Source of the DNA: Emiliania huxleyi CCMP1516
Lineage: Eukaryota > Haptophyta > Isochrysidales > Noelaerhabdaceae
Direction: 5' to 3'
Length of the DNA: 64,000 bases
NCBI RefSeq assembly: GCF_000372725.1
Contig: NW_005200507.1
Span: 880,737 to 944,736 of the forward strand
Shown: positions 27,925-39,790 of the stretch, in pieces
How positions within the stretch are numbered: position 1 is the first letter of the stretch
Layout: each line of letters opens with the position of its first letter
Translations under genes and position numbers: made by a program
Notes under the pieces: generated by a model
What the model saw: the letters and a program-made list of their open reading frames with translations, nothing else
Databases searched by the model: none
Told to the model about the DNA's origin: nothing

Positions 27925-28827
27925 TCACACCTCGTCTGCTGGGCCACAGTCAGTCAGTGCAGCTAGGCATGCTTCGTAATTTATCCTCTGGCCCTCTTGG
28001 CAGGCGACCACCTCTGCCCAGACTGCTTGCAACGCCTCCACAAGCTGCGGCGAGGGGATGTCGTCGGTGAGGCCCGAGGCAGCGCAGCTGTCGGTGAGCA
28101 GCTCGCAGCCCTCGTCGGTGAGCATCCGGCCCTTCATGAAGGCCGTCCGGGCGTGCGACTTCCTCTCCCACGGCAGGCCGCCGCTCGCCAAAAAGGTGAG
28201 GCAGTAGACGAGCGACTCCAGGTCGTCCACACCGCGGGTGGGCCGAGAGCCCGTCTGGCCGGCGAAGCTGGCAAACAGCGGCGTGCCGACTTCGCCGACT
28301 GCGCGGTCTCCGGCACCGATCCGGCTCGCGAGGCCGAAGTCAATCAGGTGCAGCTCCGACCCTGAAGCCCCGCGGAGAAAATTGGCTGGCTTGACGTCGT
28401 TGTGCGCCCAACCCGCCTCATGCAGTGCTCTCAGGCAGCGCATCATGCCGCGACCGAGACGCAGCACGGTCGGACCGGAAAAGAAGGTCATTGAGGTCGT
28501 CGTCTCCCACAGCGTCTGCACCGATGGGCCGAGTAGCTCCATCACGATCGCATCGCTCTGCGCGTGGTAGATGGCAGGCGCAAAGCCGGCGGCCGTGCCC
28601 AAGGAGCGCAGCACAGCGGCCTCGTGCGTCAGGTCAACTCCTAGCTTGACGGCCACGGATCCGTGCCTCGCACTCTCTCCGAGCAGGACGCTGCCATAGT
28701 GCCCACTGCCGAGCCGGCCCTTGACGCCAAACGTCTCGCCGTCGATCACGAGCGGCCCAGTGTCGCTCGCGCACATGCGTGGACAGAGTGTGCCTCTTCG
28801 GGCTGCGAGCGCGAGGATGGCCGCCAT
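27925..28827 (-). CDS. Casein kinase 1-like protein kinase
   Basis: A 300-residue single-exon kinase. Glycine loop GRLGSGHYGSVLLGE, AVKLG with the catalytic Lys, then MELLGPSVQTLWETTT, which is typical of CK1. The catalytic loop is WAHNDVKPANFL (HND in place of HRD), and the metal-binding motif LIDFGLAS is intact. CK1-type activation features are GTPLFASFAGQTGSRPTRGVDDLESLVYCL and LPWERK. The chain stops shortly after the kinase domain with no regulatory tail. CK1 kinases phosphorylate Ser/Thr primed by acidic or phosphorylated residues. A second ATG (MCASD) 17 codons downstream is an alternative start. Confidence 0.85.
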   Translation of the reverse strand: MAAILALAARRGTLCPRMCASDTGPLVIDGETFGVKGRLGSGHYGSVLLGESARHGSVAVKLGVDLTHEAAVLRSLGTAAGFAPAIYHAQSDAIVMELLGPSVQTLWETTTSMTFFSGPTVLRLGRGMMRCLRALHEAGWAHNDVKPANFLRGASGSELHLIDFGLASRIGAGDRAVGEVGTPLFASFAGQTGSRPTRGVDDLESLVYCLTFLASGGLPWERKSHARTAFMKGRMLTDEGCELLTDSCAASGLTDDIPSPQLVEALQAVWAEVVACQEGQRINYEACLAALTDCGPADEV

Positions 28828-29030
28828 ACACGCAAGCTAGAAGGGCGGCGGTGCGTTATGACGTCTTCGATGAGTAAAAGGAAAAGGAAGAAAAATAATT
28901 CAGTGGGGGCAGGCGCTCTCGGCCCGCTGTCGCAAAGAAGGTTGGGTTTTCTTTCCGCCCTGCGCTCGCATGGCGGGGTGTGGCTCCGAGTGCACCCTTC
29001 TCTCCCTTCCAGTCCACTCATCCCGAGCCC

Positions 29031-30065
29031 ATGATGGACATCACAGAGGTCCTCGCCGACCTCACCTCCAACGTGGGCGACTCTGGCGAGTCTGGTGACA
29101 CGCTGGACGGCGGCTCGGTCCTCGGCGCCGCACGCCGCTTTGCGGACGGCCGGCAGGTTGCGCGGGCGGTGAGCTCCGGCTACGGCCGCGGGTTGCACAA
29201 GGGCACCGGCCCTCTGCCAGTCGACTGGATGGGCAGCGTGCGACGGCTGCGCATGGCCGAGACGCCCGCGGAGCGAGCAGCGTACGCCGAGGCGCTCGCG
29301 ACGCTGGCGCAGGCGCAGGCTCACACCGACGACATGCGCGAGGCGGGCGTGATCGAGGCTGTGGTGCCGCTGCTGCGCGAGGACAATGTAGCGAGCGTCG
29401 CCGGCGCCAACGCAATCCGGCATCTCGCGTGCGCCAACAACGACAACCGCGCCGCGGCGCGCGCGGCCGGCGCGATACCTCTCCTCGTCTCCATGCTGCG
29501 CTCGGTCGCCGACAAGGTGCACGCCGCGGAGGAGGAGCAGCTGCCGCCGAGCCGCGCCGTCGACGTGGCGCAAGCGGAGCGCGACGAGCGCGCCGCCCTC
29601 CACCAGCGACTCGACGCGGGCGACGGTGCGGGCGGGGGCGACGGCGCGGGCACGGCTGCAAGCTCGGGCGTGAGCGAGCACGAGGTGGCGGTGGTGCGGG
29701 CGGCGACGGCGGCGCTGCGCAACCTCTCCTTTCAGAACGCGGCCAACCGGGACGAGATCCGGTTCAGCGGCGGGCTCGACCCGCTCCTCGCCATCGTGGC
29801 GACGGGCAGCCCGCCGAGGCCGCCCCCCGCGGGGACGCGGTGGCGGGAGGCCGCCTACCGCGCAGCGTCGGCGCTCGAGAACCTTGCCGCCGACAATGCG
29901 GACAACGCCGCGAGCATCGTGGCGGCGGGCGTGGTGCCGGCGATGAAGAGCCTGCTGCTCGGGCTGCAGCCGGAGAAGCCGAGCCAGAAGGCCGCGCGCA
30001 AGGGGCGCGAGGCGCTCCTCCGCCTGCTCTCGCTCGACAGGGCGCGGCTGGGGCGAGAGGCGGAG

Positions 30066-30096
<31 letters not shown>

Positions 30097-30527
30097 AGGC
30101 GGCGAGCCGCGCAAAGGCCGAGCTGCTGCTCGAGCTGCCGCGCCAGCCCCGCCGTGAGCCGCTCGGGGAGGGGTGCCGGCGGTCTCGGCCGGCAGACGCG
30201 GGGCGGCGGGCCGAGGTTGAGCGGGCCGTCTCGAGGACCGCCGCCATGGCGGCGCTGCACCGCGCGAGCGGCCACGCCGAGTGGGCGAGGGCGACGGTCG
30301 CGTACGCCGAGTCGCTCCTCCGCGGCGGTGGGAGGGAGGTGGGACCGCCGCCGCCGCCGCTGCGCGCCGCCGACAAGGAGATGCGCAGGGAGGTGCACGC
30401 GGCGGTGAGTGCCCACGCGCTCCTCCGCACGGCGGTGGCGACGCACGCCGAGGCGGTCGATGCCGGTTCGCAGGCGCTGTCGCTGCTCGTCGTGAGGCGA
30501 GAAGAAACGAGGGAGCGAGATAAATAA
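29031..30527 (+). CDS. Armadillo-repeat protein
   Basis: About 498 residues from ATG 29,031 (MMDITEVL), in a single exon. Armadillo units are recognisable at about 95-165 (EAGVIEAVVPLLREDNVASVAGANAIRHLACANNDNRAAARAAGAIPLLV) and about 220-310 (ATAALRNLSFQNAANRDEIRFSGGLDPLLAIV, ASALENLAADNADNAASIVAAGVVPAMKSLL). The C-terminal third is helical and rich in Ala, Glu and Arg, with AEAAAEAAAEAAEAA. Armadillo arrays bind extended peptides in transport, adhesion or degradation. No importin-beta-binding or U-box domain is seen, so the partner is unknown. A Gly/Asp/Ala-rich linker separates the repeat blocks. Confidence 0.8.
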
Positions 30528-30702
30528 ATAATATACGTAACGCAAAAACGGACACCACTCTCTTTGGGAATGCGTCATGAAAAGAAATGTGACGCCTCGC
30601 GTGTGGCTGGACAGGCTGCGGACCTACCACTGCCCCGTCACGACTTCGACACGCATATCCTCAGAGCCGCCACACTGGCCACATTCACGCCACGCCACAC
30701 CG

Positions 30703-32278
30703 ATGGCCGAGGAGGAAGCCGCGTCCACCTCGCCTGGCAAGGACGAGCTGCGACGGCTCATCGTCGCGGCTGGCGAGGAGCTGCGAGCCGCCCGGGCCGG
30801 CGGCGACAGTGGCGCGGGCGCCGACGTCCTCGCGCGGCTCCTCGACCTGAAGCAGCGGTACGAGGCGCTGACGGGCGAGGAGTTTCGGACCAAGTCGGTC
30901 AAGCGGAGCCGAAAGGAGGCCGCCGCGTCGGGCGCCGCGCCGTCGGCCGCACAGCCCAACCCCAACCCGCCAAAGCGCGCCAAGCAGGCCAAGGTGGACC
31001 TGGGACGCTTCACGCCGGCCGCTGACCCGATGCAGCTGCCTCCGCCCGCGAGCAGCTTCCCGCCCTGGGCGCCGCGCGACTTTTTCCGCTTCGAGGTGCT
31101 GCACACCTCGCGCAAGCCCGGCTCGCGGGCGCGCGTCGGCCGGATCCACACTCCGCACGGCGTGATCGAGACGCCCTGCTTTGTGCCGGTGGGGACGAAC
31201 GGGGCGCTCAAGGCGGTGGACGAGCGGCAGGGTCGCGAGGCGGGGACGCAGCTCATGTTTTGCAACACCTACCACTTGCTCGTCCACCCCGGCCCGCGCG
31301 TGGTTGCTGGCGCGGGCGGGCTGCACCGCTTCATGAACCACGAGGGCCCAATTATCACCGACTCGGGCGGCTTCCAGGTCTTCTCGCTCGGAGAGACGAC
31401 GGAGGACGATGTGGCGGAGATGAAGCGGCGCAAGGTGCGCGAGGGCAACTCTGCCTCCCTCCTCGCGACCGGCGAGCGCGGCGCCGTCTTCCGCTCGTAC
31501 CACGACGGCACCACCATCGAGCCGACGCCATGCCGACCTGTGCACTCTTGATGATTGGTTGATGAATCAACTAGGCACCACCATCGAGCTGACGCCAGAG
31601 TCGTCGGTGGCGACGCAGAAGCAGCTCGCGTCGGACATCATCATCCCGCTCGACGAGCTGCCGCCGCACGGCATGTCGCGCGAGCGGCTGCACGCGTCCG
31701 TCCGCCTCTCGCACCGCTGGATGGCGCGCTCGCTCCGCGCGCACCTCGCCGAGCCGCGCCAGCAGGCCATGTACGGGGTGGTGCACGGCGGCACGGACGA
31801 GGAGCTGCGGCGCGAGTCGGCAGAGTACCTCGCCACGCTCCCTTTCGACGGCTTCGCGATCGGCGGCTCGCTCGGCGCCGACCGCGCCGAGATGCTCCAG
31901 CTGCTCCGCTTCCTCGTCCCGCTGCTGCCGGCCGACAAGCCGAACCACCTGCTCGGGATCGCCGACCCGGAGTCGAGCGCGGCGGTGGTGCCGCTCGGGA
32001 TCGACACGATGGACTCGTGCAACCCGACCCGCATCGCGAGGCACGGCACGCTGCTCTGCACCGGCGGCGAGCTCAAGATCAAGCAGAGCCGCTTCCTCGA
32101 CGACCACGGCCCGATCGACCCCGCCGTCGAGACGATCAGCCACTCGCGCGCCTACCTGCACCACCTCTTCAAGCAGCACGAGCCGCTCTACATGACCCTC
32201 GCCTCGCAGCACAACCTCATCTTCATGCACAAGCTGCTCGCCGACATGCGACAGAAGATCCTCAACGACGAGCTGTGA
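30703..32278 (+). CDS. WHEP-domain queuine tRNA-ribosyltransferase
   Basis: About 502 residues from two exons (30,703-31,507; 31,575-32,278). Residues about 14-62 (DELRRLIVAAGEELRAARAG...LLDLKQRYEALTGEEF) match the WHEP-TRS helix pair of aminoacyl-tRNA synthetases. The rest is tRNA-guanine transglycosylase, which exchanges the anticodon wobble guanine for queuine: GTNGALKAV, NTYHLLVHPG, IITDSGGFQVFSLG (base-recognition Asp), MYGVVHGGTD, FAIGGSLG, and GIDTMDSCNPTR with the nucleophilic Asp. The usual zinc motif CxCxxC before the HSRAYLHHL helix is absent; the sequence reads DPAVETISHSRAYLHHL. The first in-frame ATG upstream (30,577) would add an unrelated basic leader. The single intron carries a junction duplication. 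Confidence 0.9.
31508..31574 (+). other. 67-nt GC-AG intron with 24-bp duplication
   Basis: 31,507-31,530 and 31,574-31,597 are the same 24-bp coding sequence with one mismatch (start 'ggcaccaccatcgag'), exactly 67 bp apart. Splicing GACG|GCACCA...ACTAG|GCACCA restores YHDGTTIELTPESS, the expected transglycosylase sequence, while read-through meets a stop. The core holds the short palindrome GTTGATGAATCAAC just before the acceptor. Confidence 0.9.
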
Positions 32279-33603
32279 GCGAGGGGGCGCGTAGAGCGCG
32301 GCGCGCCTTGCAACGCGCGCAACAGCGACGCCTGTCGTCTCCCGCGGAAAACTGGGGGGGGGGGCATGAGGGGATTCAGAGATGAAGATGATCACAGACC
32401 TGGGAGAACGTACAAGATGGTTACTGTGTTGGTTATGGTTCTGTTCCTCACTTTCAGAGTTTACCAGATACCACTCTTACCACGGACGTAGGTGTCAGGG
32501 ACGCATGTTCACTCGCGGTTACAGTCGCGCTCCCAATACGTGCGTCACTTTTGTGACAGGTCTCAGACTTCTGACTTGGAGCGGCCAATATATCTCGGTA
32601 ACTATTGATACGGGGTGTGGACCCTGAGTTGACCAGGGGTTGTGCGCTGGGCCCTCCTGCTCGGCTCCAGCCAGTAGACAAGTCTTGTCATCAACAGAGT
32701 AGATGGATCTGACCTCGGGGCCGATGTGACCAAGCGCTGGTAGCGTGGTTTAACCTCAAACCCATGGTCTCACAGTGTGCCGGCAGTCGCCGAGCAGTGT
32801 CGCTCACACAAGCCGCAGCACAAGTGACTGAGGGCCAGTGAGGGCGAGCCCATCGCTGTCACAGCTGTGGCAGCCGCACAGTAGGCTGTGTCAACTGTGC
32901 AGAGTGTGTGAGCAGCAGAGGAGCTGCTCTCCAGGCTTCTGTCGCAAAGAGCTGCATGCCACCGAAAGCGCTGTCGAGGTTCGCCGAGCGCGGCGCAGGT
33001 TGGGGGACACCGTCACCGACGAGCGCGTTGGACTTTTCACTCCGGACAAAGACGGGTACACGCACACGAGCCGCGGTCGTATACCCGTCTTAGCGGCGAG
33101 GCGCGGGACCGTCTGTGGCGAAGTGGGTCGCGTCCCCCGATTTCCTCAACTCACGGTCCGCTCCCTCTATCTCGGTAACTTGCAGGACCGACGCCCCCTC
33201 TACTCGGAGCTAATGAACACCACACTGCACGCCTCTCACCACCACTCTACACTCACTTGCGTAGACGTTTGAGTAGACCCCCCCGCCTGAGGGCTCACCC
33301 CTCGCCTTCCCAGGGTCCCGACCCTCCCTGATTCGCTCTCTTGCTCGTCTCCCGAGCGTTATGCGACGACCGGTGTGGTCGTTTCCCTCGTTGTTGGTGT
33401 CGCTTTGGTGGGTTTAAAATTCTTTTCCTGTGTTAGTGCCAGTGCGCGCCAGTCCCGTGCCCAGTGTTGTGCGAGGCAGTTTAGTTTAAAATTCTTTTCG
33501 TGCGTGTGCGAGAGACTGGCGTGGTAAAATTCTTTTCCTTGATCGGCTGGGCTGGTGCGCCGCTGGCGGAGGACGTGTCCGAGACGACGTGGAGGCTGTG
33601 GTG
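32279..33603. other. Intergenic with R4 repeat
   Basis: No gene is recognised. The plus-strand frame at 32,838-33,272 has no domain and ordinary chance composition. From about 33,418 'aaaattcttttc' occurs three times, followed at the first by R4 ('gtgttagtgccagtgcgcgc'), which also occurs at about 1,870, 38,105, 47,090 and inverted near 62,505 and 62,770. Confidence 0.5.
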
Positions 33604-35793
33604 ATGTCGTACGAGCGCGCACCCGGCCGCCCGATGTGCCGCTACGACCTCAACTGCTACCGCAAGAATCCAGCTCACTGGAAGGAATTTGACCACTCCG
33701 ACGGCCATGCCTTCCTCCTCGCTGCGACGCAGGCCAACCAGCAGAAGCGGTCTCGCGATGATGCGGTGGCGAGTCCTTCCACAGCGGCGGCCCCTGCCAC
33801 TGCACCTGCGGTTGTGGCTGCTCCTGCGACTGCAGCCGCTGCACTCGCTCCTGCTACCGTCGCTGCTCCTGCCGCCTGCGCAGCTCCTCCTGCCACCTCA
33901 AGCGAGGAAGGTGCGAAGCGGGTCAAGAGGGCCGTGCCGACGCTTGGCTCCGCGGCAGGCGCCTCAAGCGACGCTCCGACGTCCAGGTCCGCCGAGGGTG
34001 CAAAGGGCGGCAGCCTTCACCTGCCGACTGCGGCAGAGGCAGCCGAGCGGCGCAGGCGGTCACGCGAGCGTGGCTTCGCTCCGGTCTCGACGCCCGCGCT
34101 GTCTCCAGAGGCGGCGGCAGCTCTTGCAGCGAGGACGTCTCCAGAGGCGGCGGCAGCTCTTGCAGCGAGGACGTCTCCAGAGGCGGCGGCAGCTCTTGCA
34201 GCGAGGACGTCTCCAGAGGCGGCGGCGCCTTCGGCGGTCGGAGCCGAGGCGGAGGGCGAGGAGGCGGACGGCGAGGAGGAGGTCCGTGTGGACGAGGCGG
34301 ACGGCGAGGCGTACCCCTTGGCGTCCTTCCTCGAGGAGTACGGCGAGCTCGAGGGTCGCGCAAAGTGGGAGCGCGCTCCAGGCGGACCGGCACGCGGCTC
34401 GAGCGACGCTTCCGCGTCGCGAGCTGCACTCCCGCCCCGAGGCGAGGACCCGCCCGGAGGCGAGGACCCGCTCGGCCCGCTGCGGGACGGCGAGCAGCGC
34501 GAGGTGCAGGGCTCTGCTGCGCAGCCCTACGTGCTGAAGCGCACCGGAGGCCTGTACTCATGCTCCTGCCCCGCGTGGCGCAACCAGGGCGGAGGGCCGG
34601 AGGGACGCACGTGCAAGCACCTCAAGGGGCTGCGCGGGGAGGCTGCCGAGCTCGAGAGGGTGGGAAGCCGCAAGGCGTTCTACAACACGGGCGCGCGCGT
34701 CGCCGGCAAAGAGGCGGCGCCCACCAGCGCGGCGGCCGGCGCAGAGGCAGCGCGGAAGGCCACCGTCGCGCTCGCTTCTCAGTGGGACGAGAAGAAGGAC
34801 GTGGCGGGGTGGGTGATGATGGAGAAGTTGGACGGCGAGCGGTGCCTCTGGGACGGCGAGGACGGCATGTGGACACGCAGCGGCAAGGCGCGCCTCCCGT
34901 CGCCCCCGCTCGCGCCACCCTCTCCCCTCTCCCGCTCTCGGCCCCACCGCCCCCTCTCCCGTCCTACGCCTCACCTCCTCTCTTGCTGGCGCAGCGGGTC
35001 GTCGCACCATCCTCCTTCCTGGCTGGCCTCCCGAGGGGCATCACGCTCGACGGGGAGCTCTGGATGGGGCGCGGACACTTCCAGACCACGATGACGGCTC
35101 GTAGCCACCCCCTCCCTCCCCCATGCCTCGCCTCTAGCCGCTCGCCAGGCTGGCGGCGCCGCCCACCGACGCCTCCTCCCGTCCGGCTGTGCACAGGTGG
35201 TGCGCCGCCAGGACGCGCCCAAGGAGTGGGAGCGGGTCACCTTCACCGTCTACGACGCGCCCGGCGCTCCCGGCGGCATTGCGGACCGGCTCGCCGCCGC
35301 CCGCGCCGCCCTCCCGGCGACGCCCGACGCTTCGCTCGGCCTCGACGCGCAGACGGCGGCGGCGGCGGGCGGCGCTGCCGTCCTGGCGCACGAGGTTTGC
35401 CGCGGCGCGGAGCACGTCAAGCAGCGGCTCGCCGAGGTGGAGGCTGCGGGCGGCGAGGGCCTCATCCTGCGCCACCCGACGGCGGCCCACCGCGGAGGGC
35501 GCACCACGGACGTGCTCAAGGTCAAGTCGAAGAAGGACGACGAGGCGCTCGTGATTGGGCACGAGCCCGGCAAGGGGAAGCACGAGGGCCGCCTCGGCGC
35601 GCTCCTCTGCAAGCTGCGGTCGGGCGTCACCTTCAAGGTGGGCACCGGCTTTTCGGACGCGGAGCGCGAGGACCCGCCGCCCGTCGGCAGCGTTGTCACC
35701 TTCCAGTACTTTGAGCTGACCGAGGCGCGGGTGCCGCGCTTCCCCGCCTACCAGAGGGTTCGGCCCGACGTCGCCGCGTCCGACTTTCGGTGA
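33604..35793 (+). CDS. PBZ-SWIM-ATP-dependent DNA ligase
   Basis: About 660 residues from three exons (33,604-34,887; 34,995-35,096; 35,197-35,793). Residues about 10-35 form a PBZ poly(ADP-ribose)-binding finger (CRYDLNCYRKNPAHWKEF). After an Ala-rich linker with 12-residue repeats comes a SWIM zinc finger (YSCSCPAWRN...RTCKHLKGL). The ligase follows: motif I EKLDGERCLWDG with the adenylated Lys at about 408, WTRSGK, motif III ITLDGELWMG, motif IV GGEGLILRHP, motif V DVLKVKSKKDD, and a compact OB domain (GHEPGKGKHEGRLGALL, GTGFSD). It resembles small viral/bacterial ATP ligases rather than Lig1/3/4. PBZ plus ligase suggests recruitment to PARP-marked strand breaks (inference). Both introns are GC-AG. 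Confidence 0.9.
34090..34230 (+). repeat. 36-bp in-frame tandem repeat
   Basis: The unit beginning 'tctccagaggcggcggcagc' is repeated three times with a partial fourth, encoding SPEAAAALAART repeats in the linker between the PBZ and SWIM fingers. The copies are virtually identical, so expansion is recent and the copy number may vary. Confidence 0.9.
34888..34994 (+). other. GC-AG intron 1 of the ligase gene (107 nt)
   Basis: GGCAAG|GCGCGC...GCGCAG|CGGGTC joins WTRSGK to RVVAPSSFLAGLP, giving the usual ligase spacing between motif I and motif III. Phase 0. Pyrimidine-rich throughout; no junction duplication. Confidence 0.8.
35097..35196 (+). other. GC-AG intron 2 of the ligase gene (100 nt)
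   Basis: ATGACG|GCTCGT...CACAG|GTGGTG joins GRGHFQTTMT to VVRRQDAPKEWERVTF in phase 0. No GT donor in the vicinity keeps the frame. No junction duplication. Confidence 0.8.
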
Positions 35794-35913
35794 GGGTGAG
35801 AAGCGGTGGTGGTGCTGGTGGCCGCGTCGTGTGCGCGGCAGAGCGGGTACGTACCCAACGTTTTCTCGTTTGCCCTCGCTGCAAAAGCCTAGGGCTAGGC
35901 AAAAGCTTGACTT

Positions 35914-36040
35914 TGGGGAGAATCCTACATAGTAGGATCTTCAGACATTTTGACGGATGACCAAAATCACCCCGTTTTTGCCCATTTTCGGCCATCCGTC
36001 AAAACATCTGAAGATCCTACAGAGGATTCTCCCCAAACCT
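35914..36040. mobile_element. Short palindromic MITE (about 127 bp)
   Basis: Nearly the whole element is an inverted repeat. 'tttggggagaatcctac' on the left pairs with 'ggattctccccaaa' on the right, and 'tcttcagac.ttttgacgg' with 'ccgtcaaaacatctgaaga'. Arms are about 45 bp with few mismatches around a 30-bp loop. It could fold into one long hairpin. A target duplication could not be assigned with confidence. Confidence 0.8.
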
Positions 36041-37954
<1,914 letters not shown>

Positions 37955-38697
37955 TTGTGCAGGTGGGGACCCTGTCCTCGTCCCATCCCTCGTTCGGTGT
38001 CTATTTTCTTTCTTTCTTGTCATTTTGTTTCCGCTTTCTCTTGCTCACATAAACGCACAACCCCGGGCCCGAAATCGCACCGAGCTGTGAATTCTTTCTT
38101 GGTTTGCCTGTGATAGTGCTAGCACGCGCCAGTCCGCTCCTGTGTCGAGCCTGTCTGCTGTGAGAGAGACTTTGAGAAAGAGAAAGCGGATACAAAACAA
38201 GAACACAACGCACTCTCTCACATGACAAGCGATCCCACGACAGCGATTGTGGGGACTACATGATCCGTACGTGAAGGGTGGAGGGGCCCGTCCGCGGAGC
38301 TAGGCGGTACGGGCGCCCTCCACTGCGGCTGAGCGCAACAAGCCGTCTGCCGTTTGCTTGTTCGTGACCCAGTTGGTGCGCATCTTTGCGCGCCTGCTTG
38401 TTGATGTTTTCGGCGTCGCCCGCCACCGCCGCCATGGAGATCTGCTGCGTGTGGTGGACGACGAAGGAGGAGGCGCTCGCCGACGCCGCCCCGTACACCG
38501 TCCGGTCCGTGTTGGTGCCACCCGCCGCTTCCTTGGCGAACACGTGGAGGAACTGCTTGGTGGGCGGCGCAATGCCACCCAAAGTTTCCACGTACCACGA
38601 GCACCAGCCGCGTTATGGAAGAGAAAGAAAAACTCAAATTAGGGATGGGAGGAGGACAGGGTCCCCACCTGCACGAGCAGGATCTTGGAAGGACGAT
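37955..38697. mobile_element. Element bounded by inverted R3 repeats
   Basis: About 75 bp beginning 'ccttccaaaatcctgcttg' and containing 'gtggggaccctgtcctcgtc' at 37,935-38,035 recurs in inverted orientation at 38,625-38,697. A third copy, inverted, lies at about 57,285-57,358. The facing pair is about 0.6 kb apart and encloses an R4 copy and a minus-strand frame. It could be a small DNA element with terminal inverted repeats or two independent insertions. The outer ends are not sharply defined. Confidence 0.45.
38256..38591 (-). CDS. Hypothetical 111-residue protein
   Basis: The frame METLGGIAPPTKQFLHVFAKEAAGGTNTDRTVYGAASASASSFVVHH... has a natural-looking composition unlike the Arg/Pro-rich shadow frames around it. 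It is Ala/Gln-rich and soluble, with no signal peptide or known domain. It lies between inverted R3 repeats. It may be an exon of a larger minus-strand gene reaching to about 37,430, since the downstream sequence also looks protein-like. Confidence is low because there is no homology evidence. Confidence 0.35.
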   Translation of the reverse strand: METLGGIAPPTKQFLHVFAKEAAGGTNTDRTVYGAASASASSFVVHHTQQISMAAVAGDAENINKQARKDAHQLGHEQANGRRLVALSRSGGRPYRLAPRTGPSTLHVRIM

Positions 38698-38899
38698 ACA
38701 GTAACCTGGTTTTTTCTCTTTATGCATTACGGTATTGACCGCGCAAGATATAAAGGGTGGCTATTAAAGGGCTCTGCCCGCAAGGCGCCCGCGTCGCAGA
38801 CGCGGTACCATTGACAAATCTGCAATATACCCCCACACGAACAAATAGCCACCTCCGAATACCGCGTGCAGAAACCATGTGATCTGAGCCGTGGACGGA

Positions 38900-39370
38900 C
38901 GCAAGCCTTCACAGCTGGTGCCAAGACATTCGTAAAATTGAAGCCAAGAACGTCCGCCAAATCCGTGCTAGGGAAAGCTGATCGAGCCCAGCGTGCCCGC
39001 GGCCGCCTCCCGCGCAGCACCGCCGCAGGGGACGACACGCTTCGGAATCGGATCGAGCCCATGCACGGGCAAAGAAGGATGCTGCAGAAGCGGTTGGAGA
39101 GAGGCAGCCGGCGTCTGCCGTCACAACGAGTCCCAGCGCTGGTTGGACATGCGCGTCGGCTCGCCCGAGGACTGCTGTCGCGACCCTCCCGTCGTGACGC
39201 AGCCTCCGACGAGCTCTGCAACCGAGGAGAGTGAGGGTGCGCCTCCCCTCACTGCTGGCCTGGCTGCGCACCCCCACAAAGCACCCCTCGAGCATCTCTA
39301 CAAGTACAAGTACAAGGGCGACCTTCTCCAAGTCGTCAACGCGCCCGGCGGCTCCGGCAAGACTTAGCCT
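38900..39370 (+). pseudogene. Fragment with helicase-like P-loop
   Basis: The plus-strand frame contains HNESQRWLDMRVGSPEDCC, then KGDLLQVVNAPGGSGKT at its end, which resembles the Walker A region of SF1/PIF1-type helicases (often carried by mobile or viral elements). Nothing recognisable continues after it, so it is an incomplete, broken copy. Family and age cannot be judged from this piece. Confidence 0.3.
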
Positions 39371-39790
39371 TGGCCACCCTCCTTGCGGAGCAGGAGGAGA
39401 TCCGCTCTCGGTCGGCAACGTGGCAGCTAGTCGAGAGACTCGGTAGTTGTGACCCCCCTCTGAGCGTGAGGACAGGAGAGAGAGAGCTTTTGTGGTGTTG
39501 GTGTACGCAATAACGGGACAGGGTGGTTGTTCTCTCTATCTCCTCTTCTAGCTCTTAGCATGAGCTGCGCCCGGTGTCCGACCCCTTTTGCGCAGCAACA
39601 CATTAAACTTTTAGGCCCTCCAAATTCGGGTCGGAGCGTAGCGGAGTGGGCCCCGAGTTTGAAAAGGGCGACGGACGCGTGCGTCCTAGCCTCCAACAAC
39701 GCCTCCCCGGCGCAGAGGGGCCCCCGGAGGGATGCTCAACCGCTCCCCGAGGGGGGGGGGGGGGGACTCCTTTTGCCAGTGTTTTATCGC

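Noticed and set aside
31508-31574. Reading the TGT gene as a frame-broken pseudogene
   Set aside because: A GC-AG intron restores the exact conserved sequence, and the same structure recurs in other genes.
38740-38820. tRNA-like GC-rich stretch 'gcccgcaaggcgcccgcgtcg'
   Set aside because: No cloverleaf with acceptor stem and T-loop consensus could be formed. No tRNA or rRNA gene was found in the window.
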